DNA of 10,179 bases from Planctomycetota bacterium (GTDB lineage: Bacteria; Planctomycetota; UBA1135; GCA-002686595): positions 1-10,179 of the forward strand of contig SCVU01000294.1 of the NCBI GenBank assembly GCA_004296785.1, read 5' to 3'. Position 1 is the stretch's first letter; each line of letters begins with the position of its first letter. This document shows, piece by piece, positions 5,881 through 10,179 of this stretch. Under the pieces are notes generated by a model. The model was not told the DNA's origin, did not search any database, and saw only the letters and a list, made by a program, of their open reading frames with translations. A program made the translations under genes and the position numbers.

Positions 5881-8460
5881 CTAGCCGCGCGGCCGCCGCT
5901 TCGCGCGCGCCGTCGGCTCCGCGGTCCACGGATCGTCGGGCCACGAGTGCTTCGGATAGCGGCCGCGCAGATCCTTGCGCACCTGCGGGTACGTGTTGTT
6001 CCAGAAGCTCGAGAGGTCCGCGGTGACCTGCACGACGCGCTGGTTCGGCGACAACAGGTGCAACAGCACCGCGATCTTGCCGTTCGCGACGCGCGGCGTG
6101 TCGGGTTGTCCGAACAGCTCCTGCAAGCGCACCGCGAGCACCGGCGGCTTGCCGCGCGCGTACTCCAGGCGCCGCGTCGAACCGCTCGGCAGCGCGAGCG
6201 ACTCCGGCGCGTGCCGCTCGAGCGCGAGCTGCTGCTCGCGCGACAGCCGCGACATCAACACGTCGCTCCACGGCAGCGCACGCAGATCCGCGAACGACGT
6301 CGCGCGGTCGATCCAGCCGTCGAGCGCCGCCAGCAGATCCGCGTCCGCGACGCCGGGCAGCGCGAGCTCGGGCATCCATTCGGCGAGGCACGCGAGCCGC
6401 TCGCGCAGCGCCGCGGCCGAGTCCGTCAGCGCGAGCGCGCGCTCCGGCGCCTTGGCCGCCTGATCGACCAGCATGCGCGCTGCGAGCGCGGCGTCGACGC
6501 TGCCGGTGCGGCCCTCGTCGAGCACGAGATCGCCGTGCAAGGTGCGCACGATGCCGACGACCTGGTCGCGCGCCGCGTCCCACTCGACCGCGCGCTCGGT
6601 CGCGATGCCGAGCGCCGAGCGCTCGAGCCACGCGCGCCGCACGACGCTCGCGCTGCGCACGCGCGCGCGTGCCGCGCCGGACCAGCCGCCGGCATCCGCG
6701 TCGAGCACGGCGAAGAGCGGCTCCTCGGTGACGACGCTGTCGGGACCGAGCGCGACCTGCCGCCCGCCCATCACCGCGGCCTCCGGTCGACCGGGCGCGA
6801 GCCGCCGCGCGACGCGATCGGCGTAGCCGAGCCAGATCGCGCGCAGCAGCGCGTCCTCGCGCGCTTCGCTCGTCGCCGGCGTCGCCCCGGCTCGACCGAG
6901 CGAGCGCGCGGCGAGGCGCTCGAGCTGGGCCGCCGTGTCCGCGACGCGCCGCGCGGCGCCGCGATCGACGAGCCCGCTCGAGCGTCCGCGCTCCTCGGCG
7001 ACGAACAGATCGCGGCGCGCGAGCAGATCGGACGGGCCCGTCGCGAGCCACGCGCCGCCGCGCGCGCCGACGCGCTCGGAGCGGCGCACGAGATCGCGCT
7101 CGGACAACAGCGCCGCGAGCAGCGCGCCGTCCGCGGTCATGCCCGCTTCGTGCGCGCCGACGAGCACGCGCGCGAGGCGCGGGTGCAGCGGCAGCGCGGC
7201 GAGCGCGGCTCCGATCGGCGTCAGCGCGCGCGACTCGCGCTCGATCGCACCCATGCCGACGAGCAGTTGCTCCGCGCGCTCGAGCGCCGCGGGCTCCGGT
7301 GCTTCGAACCAGCCGAAGCGCGAAAGATCGCGCTCGCCGAACGCGTGCAGCTCGAGCGCGGGCCGCGCGAGGTCGACGCGCCGGATCTCCGGCACGTCGT
7401 GCGCGCGCATCAGCGTCTGCTCGGCGCGGCTCCATGCGCGGATCGCGACGCCGCTCGCGGTGCGCGCGGCGCGGCCGGCGCGCTGCGCGGCCGAGGCCTT
7501 GCTGATCCGCGCGAGCTCGAGCCGGTCGAGTCCGCTGTCGGGATCGTGCGCGAGCACGCGCGCGAGCCCGGTGTCGACGACGATGCGCACGCCCGGCACC
7601 GTCAGCGAGGTCTCGGCGATGTTCGTGCACAGGATCACGCGGCGGCGCGGGCCCGGGCGCAGCGCGCGCTCCTGGTCGTCGAGCGCGAGGTCGCCGTGCA
7701 GCGCGCGCACGTCGCAGTCGCGCGCCGCGTCGGCGCACGAGCCGCCGCGCGCGAGCTCGTTCGCGACGCGCTCGATCTCGCCGGCGCCCGGCAGGAAGCA
7801 CAGCACGTCGCCTTCGCGGCGCGCGAGCGCGGCGCGCAGCCCGAGCAGCGCGCGCTCGACCGCGCCCGCCTCGCGCGGCGGATCGGCGTACTCGATCTCG
7901 AGCGGGTGGCTGCGCCCCGGCACGCGCACGATCGGCGCGTCGAGGAACGCTGCGACCGGCTCGGCCTCGAGCGTCGCCGACATCACGACGAGCTTGAGGT
8001 CCGGCCGCAGCTCGCGGCGCACCGCGGCGAGCAGCGCGAGCGCGAGGTCCGCGTGCAGGCTGCGCTCGTGGAACTCGTCGAGCACGACGATGCCGACGCC
8101 GTCGAGCGTCGGATCGTCCTGCAGGCGCCGCGTCAGGATCCCCTCGGTGACGACGAGCACGCGCGTGCGCGCGCTGGCCTGTTTCTCGAAGCGGATCTGC
8201 CAGCCGCAGAAACCGCCGGGTGAGTCGCCGCGCTCCGCGCTGATGCGCGCGGCCGCCGCGCGCGCCGCCAGGCGCCGCGGCTGCAGCACGACGACTTGTC
8301 CGCCGCCCGCGAGGCCCGCGTCGACGAGCGCGGGCGGCACGCGCGTCGTCTTGCCGGCGCCGGGCTCGGCGACGAGCACGAGCGCGCCGCGCTCGCGCAG
8401 CGCGCGCGCGATCTCCGGCAGGTGCGCGTCGATCGGCAGCTCGTCGCGCATCGAGCTCAC
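5881..8460 (-). CDS. hrpB: ATP-dependent RNA helicase HrpB (DEAH/DEFH-box, superfamily 2)
   Basis: The product is 859 residues, close to the roughly 810-residue E. coli HrpB. Helicase motifs appear in order: Walker A AEPGAGKTT (31-39), Ia LQPRRLAARAAA (59-70), Walker B DEFHERSLHADLALAL (128-143), SAT (161-163), motif V around CTNIAETSLT (278-287), and motif VI QRAGRAAR (326-333). DEFH in place of DEAH is typical of HrpB. The winged-helix and helicase-associated region follows, and the C-terminus carries the HrpB signature SFWNNTYPQVRKDLRGRYPK with a basic tail. HrpB-type proteins are cytoplasmic NTP-driven helicases expected to act on RNA; the physiological role is poorly known. The GTG at 8460 overlaps the transporter stop by four bases (GTGA). 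An ATG at 8451 is the alternative start, which would remove three residues. No clear Shine-Dalgarno is seen, so translation probably depends on coupling to the gene before it. Confidence 0.95.
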   Translation of the reverse strand: MSSMRDELPIDAHLPEIARALRERGALVLVAEPGAGKTTRVPPALVDAGLAGGGQVVVLQPRRLAARAAAARISAERGDSPGGFCGWQIRFEKQASARTRVLVVTEGILTRRLQDDPTLDGVGIVVLDEFHERSLHADLALALLAAVRRELRPDLKLVVMSATLEAEPVAAFLDAPIVRVPGRSHPLEIEYADPPREAGAVERALLGLRAALARREGDVLCFLPGAGEIERVANELARGGSCADAARDCDVRALHGDLALDDQERALRPGPRRRVILCTNIAETSLTVPGVRIVVDTGLARVLAHDPDSGLDRLELARISKASAAQRAGRAARTASGVAIRAWSRAEQTLMRAHDVPEIRRVDLARPALELHAFGERDLSRFGWFEAPEPAALERAEQLLVGMGAIERESRALTPIGAALAALPLHPRLARVLVGAHEAGMTADGALLAALLSERDLVRRSERVGARGGAWLATGPSDLLARRDLFVAEERGRSSGLVDRGAARRVADTAAQLERLAARSLGRAGATPATSEAREDALLRAIWLGYADRVARRLAPGRPEAAVMGGRQVALGPDSVVTEEPLFAVLDADAGGWSGAARARVRSASVVRRAWLERSALGIATERAVEWDAARDQVVGIVRTLHGDLVLDEGRTGSVDAALAARMLVDQAAKAPERALALTDSAAALRERLACLAEWMPELALPGVADADLLAALDGWIDRATSFADLRALPWSDVLMSRLSREQQLALERHAPESLALPSGSTRRLEYARGKPPVLAVRLQELFGQPDTPRVANGKIAVLLHLLSPNQRVVQVTADLSSFWNNTYPQVRKDLRGRYPKHSWPDDPWTAEPTARAKRRPRG
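8457..8460 (-). promoter_or_regulatory. GTGA start/stop overlap joining transporter and hrpB
   Basis: The same four-base arrangement as at the previous junction: GTG begins hrpB and TGA ends the transporter gene. With no clear Shine-Dalgarno in front, re-initiation by the terminating ribosome is likely. Confidence 0.65.
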
Positions 8461-9386
8461 CGCGCGGGCTCGGCCAGCGGATTACCGGGGCGCTTGCCCG
8501 GCCACAGCGTCGACACGAGCACGCCGGCGGCGATCACGAGCCCGCCCCACAGCGCGCCGGTCGAGAGCGGCTCGTCGAGCAGCCACATCCCGGCGAGCAC
8601 GCCGGCGAGCGGCTGCAGGAAGATGAACACGGCGACGAACGACGCCTCGAGGTGTTTGAGCGCCGCGAGCCACAGCACGGTCGAGACGAACGTGATCAAG
8701 ACGCCGAGTCCGATCGACCACGCGAGCGCCGGCGCGAGCTGTGGTCCCGCATGCCACTCGGCGCGCTCGGCGAAGCTCCACGGCGCGATCAGCACGAGGC
8801 TGAACAGCACGGAGAGGAACGTGATCTCGACCGCGCCGTGCTTGTCGGCGAGCTCCTTCGAGATCGGCGTGTAGAGCCCCCACAGGATCCCGTGCAACGC
8901 GAGAATCGCGTTGCCGCGCGCGTACTCGCCCTTGAAGAGGTCCGCGAGCCCGGCCTCGCCGGCGCCGTCGAGCACGACCGACAGAGCGCCGACGAGACCG
9001 AGCGCGACGCCGAGGATCTGGCCGACGCCGAGGCGCTCGCGCAACAGCAGCCAACACAGGAACAGGATCGCGCACGGCTCGAGCAGGATCAGGATCGAGC
9101 CGTTCGCGGACGTCGACATGCGGATGCCGATCACGCCGAGCAGCATCGGCAGACCGTACGCTGCGGTGCCGAGCAGCGCGGCGCGCATGAAGTCCGCGCG
9201 CGACCAGCGCGCGAACGAGATCCGCGCGATCGCGACCCACGCGCCGAGGCACGCGAGCCCGACGAGGTTGCGGATGCACGTGATCGTCGCGGGCGGCAGG
9301 CCGTCGAGCGCGAACTTCTGCCCGACGTACGAGAGGCCGCCGAGCACGTTCGCCGCGGCGATCAATGCGATCGCGCGCGCTCTCAC
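8457..9386 (-). CDS. EamA/DMT-family ten-helix membrane transporter
   Basis: The 309-residue product is an integral membrane protein of the drug/metabolite transporter superfamily. Two EamA halves are visible, about residues 5-140 and 155-295, each with five hydrophobic segments. The typical end-of-half signatures are LEPCAILFLCWLLLRERLGV (103-122) and LQPLAGVLAGMWLLDEPLS (257-275). Such proteins export amino acids, other metabolites or drugs, or import small molecules; the substrate cannot be told from sequence. The frame stays open much further upstream (to 9890), but that part is Arg-rich and overlaps the methyltransferase gene. The GTG at 9386 instead gives a normal-length protein that begins just before the first helix and overlaps the methyltransferase stop as GTGA. 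It is the middle gene of the operon. Confidence 0.9.
   Translation of the reverse strand: MRARAIALIAAANVLGGLSYVGQKFALDGLPPATITCIRNLVGLACLGAWVAIARISFARWSRADFMRAALLGTAAYGLPMLLGVIGIRMSTSANGSILILLEPCAILFLCWLLLRERLGVGQILGVALGLVGALSVVLDGAGEAGLADLFKGEYARGNAILALHGILWGLYTPISKELADKHGAVEITFLSVLFSLVLIAPWSFAERAEWHAGPQLAPALAWSIGLGVLITFVSTVLWLAALKHLEASFVAVFIFLQPLAGVLAGMWLLDEPLSTGALWGGLVIAAGVLVSTLWPGKRPGNPLAEPAR
9383..9386 (-). promoter_or_regulatory. GTGA start/stop overlap joining methyltransferase and transporter genes
   Basis: Read on the minus strand, GTGA contains both the GTG start of the transporter and the TGA stop of the methyltransferase. This is a classic sign of translational coupling and it settles the transporter start. 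Confidence 0.75.
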
Positions 9387-10179
9387 GAGACCCCGCGCAC
9401 CACCGGCTTGCGCGCGCGCCGCGCGCCGAAGCGCGCGCGCATCACGCGCACCGCCTCCGCGCTCGAATCGACGAGCACGCAGTCGCGACCGAGCTCGAGC
9501 GCCGCCGCGCCGAACGAGCCGCTGCCCGCGAAGAAGTCGAGCAGGCGATCTCCCGGCTTCGAGTGCACCGCGACGATCCGCTTCAGCACACCGAGCGGCT
9601 TCTGCGTCGGGTACCCGGTCTTCTCCTTGCCGGTCGGGCTGACGATCGTGTGCCACCACGTGTCGGTGAGCGTCTTGCCGCGCGCGGCCTTCTCCGCTCC
9701 GACGAGCTCGGGCGCCATGTACGGGATGCGCTCGATCGCGTCGTAGTCGAACGTGTAGCGCGCCGGATCCGCCGTGTACCAGAGGATGTTGTCGTGCTTC
9801 GCCGGCCAGCGCGAGCGGCTGCGCGCGCCGTAGTCGTAGGCCCAGATGATCTCGTTCTGGAAGCAGTCGCGACCGAACACGCGGTCGCACAGCACCTTCG
9901 CGTAGTGCACCTCGCGGCAGTCGAGGTGCAGGAAGAACGAGCCGGTCGTACTGAGCAGGCGCTTGGCCTCGACGAGCCGCGGCTCGAGGAACGCGAGGTA
10001 GTCGTCGAACGCGTCGTCGAACGAGCTCGAGCCCAGCGTCGCGGTCCGGTAGCGCCGCCCGTAGAACCCGGTGCGATCGCCGGCGTCGTCGCGCGTGCTC
10101 TTCTGGCGCACGCGCCGCTGCACGCGGCCGGTGTTGAACGGCGGATCGACGTAGATCAGATCGAACGAGGCCGCCGGCC
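9383..10179 (-). CDS. Beta-class DNA (adenine-N6) methyltransferase, 5' truncated by window edge
   Basis: The frame stays open to the window edge, so the N-terminus is missing; a GTG at 10123 falls inside the conserved core and is not the start. The first visible residues read SFDLIYVDPPFNTGR. DPPF (10136-10147) is catalytic motif IV, and DPPF/DPPY favours adenine N6 methylation over cytosine N4, which uses SPPY/W. Between the motifs lies a variable region of about 110-150 residues that should include target recognition. TGYPTQKP (about 9614-9591) then leads into the AdoMet-binding motif I DFFAGSG (9518-9538), followed by LELGRDCVLVD. Motif IV before motif I defines the beta class (N6_N4_Mtase family, as in CcrM or Mod subunits). 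No restriction gene is downstream: the next genes are a transporter and a helicase. It may be an orphan methylase or a modification gene whose nuclease lies outside the window. The target site is unknown. Confidence 0.9.
   Translation of the reverse strand, partial: PAASFDLIYVDPPFNTGRVQRRVRQKSTRDDAGDRTGFYGRRYRTATLGSSSFDDAFDDYLAFLEPRLVEAKRLLSTTGSFFLHLDCREVHYAKVLCDRVFGRDCFQNEIIWAYDYGARSRSRWPAKHDNILWYTADPARYTFDYDAIERIPYMAPELVGAEKAARGKTLTDTWWHTIVSPTGKEKTGYPTQKPLGVLKRIVAVHSKPGDRLLDFFAGSGSFGAAALELGRDCVLVDSSAEAVRVMRARFGARRARKPVVRGVS

Noticed and set aside
5889..5896. GCGGCCGC palindrome near the hrpB stop as a regulatory site or terminator
   Set aside because: It lies within the hrpB coding sequence, and such palindromes are common at this base composition.
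5947..8223. A 758-residue plus-strand open frame opposite hrpB
   Set aside because: Arg/Glu/Ala-rich shadow translation; hrpB on the other strand has all helicase motifs.
9387..9890. Upstream extension of the transporter frame adding 168 residues
   Set aside because: This part is Arg-rich and lies in another frame of the methyltransferase gene; the GTG at 9386 with a GTGA overlap gives a normal EamA-family length.

Overview
This window is very GC-rich (roughly three quarters G+C by eye) and almost entirely coding. It most likely comes from a member of the Planctomycetota. Three things suggest this: an extracytoplasmic-function (ECF) type sigma factor lying directly before a transmembrane Ser/Thr kinase fused to a formylglycine-generating-enzyme (FGE) type domain, a DWG in place of DFG in that kinase, and a secreted FG-GAP/VCBS repeat protein with a C-terminal domain of a kind I remember from high-GC marine planctomycetes. 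This assignment rests on recall and gene content, not on a search.

Left block, plus strand (1-3008): the 3' end of a sigma-70 family (ECF-like) gene, whose start lies outside the window, is followed after 10 bases by an 889-residue protein. That protein consists of a cytoplasmic kinase, one membrane helix, a coiled-coil region and an FGE-like domain. The two genes look like a signalling pair in which an outside signal passes through the kinase to the sigma factor. The FGE-like domain has lost the catalytic cysteines, so it is more likely a sensor or binding domain than an enzyme.

Middle block, plus strand (3009-5856): a 172-base intergenic region holds a strong ribosome binding site and a weak promoter candidate. 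It precedes an 891-residue exported protein with 14 regularly spaced repeats, 13 of them with intact calcium-binding type DxDxDG motifs. Fourteen repeats fit two seven-bladed beta-propellers in tandem.

Right block, minus strand (10179 down to 5881): three genes are read leftwards as a tight operon, each pair sharing a 4-base GTGA overlap. They are a beta-class DNA adenine methyltransferase (5' end outside the window), an EamA/DMT-family ten-helix transporter, and the DEAH/DEFH-box helicase HrpB. The operon runs head-on into the FG-GAP gene with only 24 bases between the stop codons. The three products have no obvious shared pathway.

I see no tRNA, rRNA, CRISPR array, insertion sequence or attachment site. 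Long open frames antisense to the real genes are a by-product of the base composition. I do not see a clearly undescribed system here. The most interesting items are the sigma/kinase/FGE-like sensor pair, the 14-repeat double-propeller architecture with its C-terminal domain, and the GTGA-coupled methyltransferase-transporter-helicase operon.
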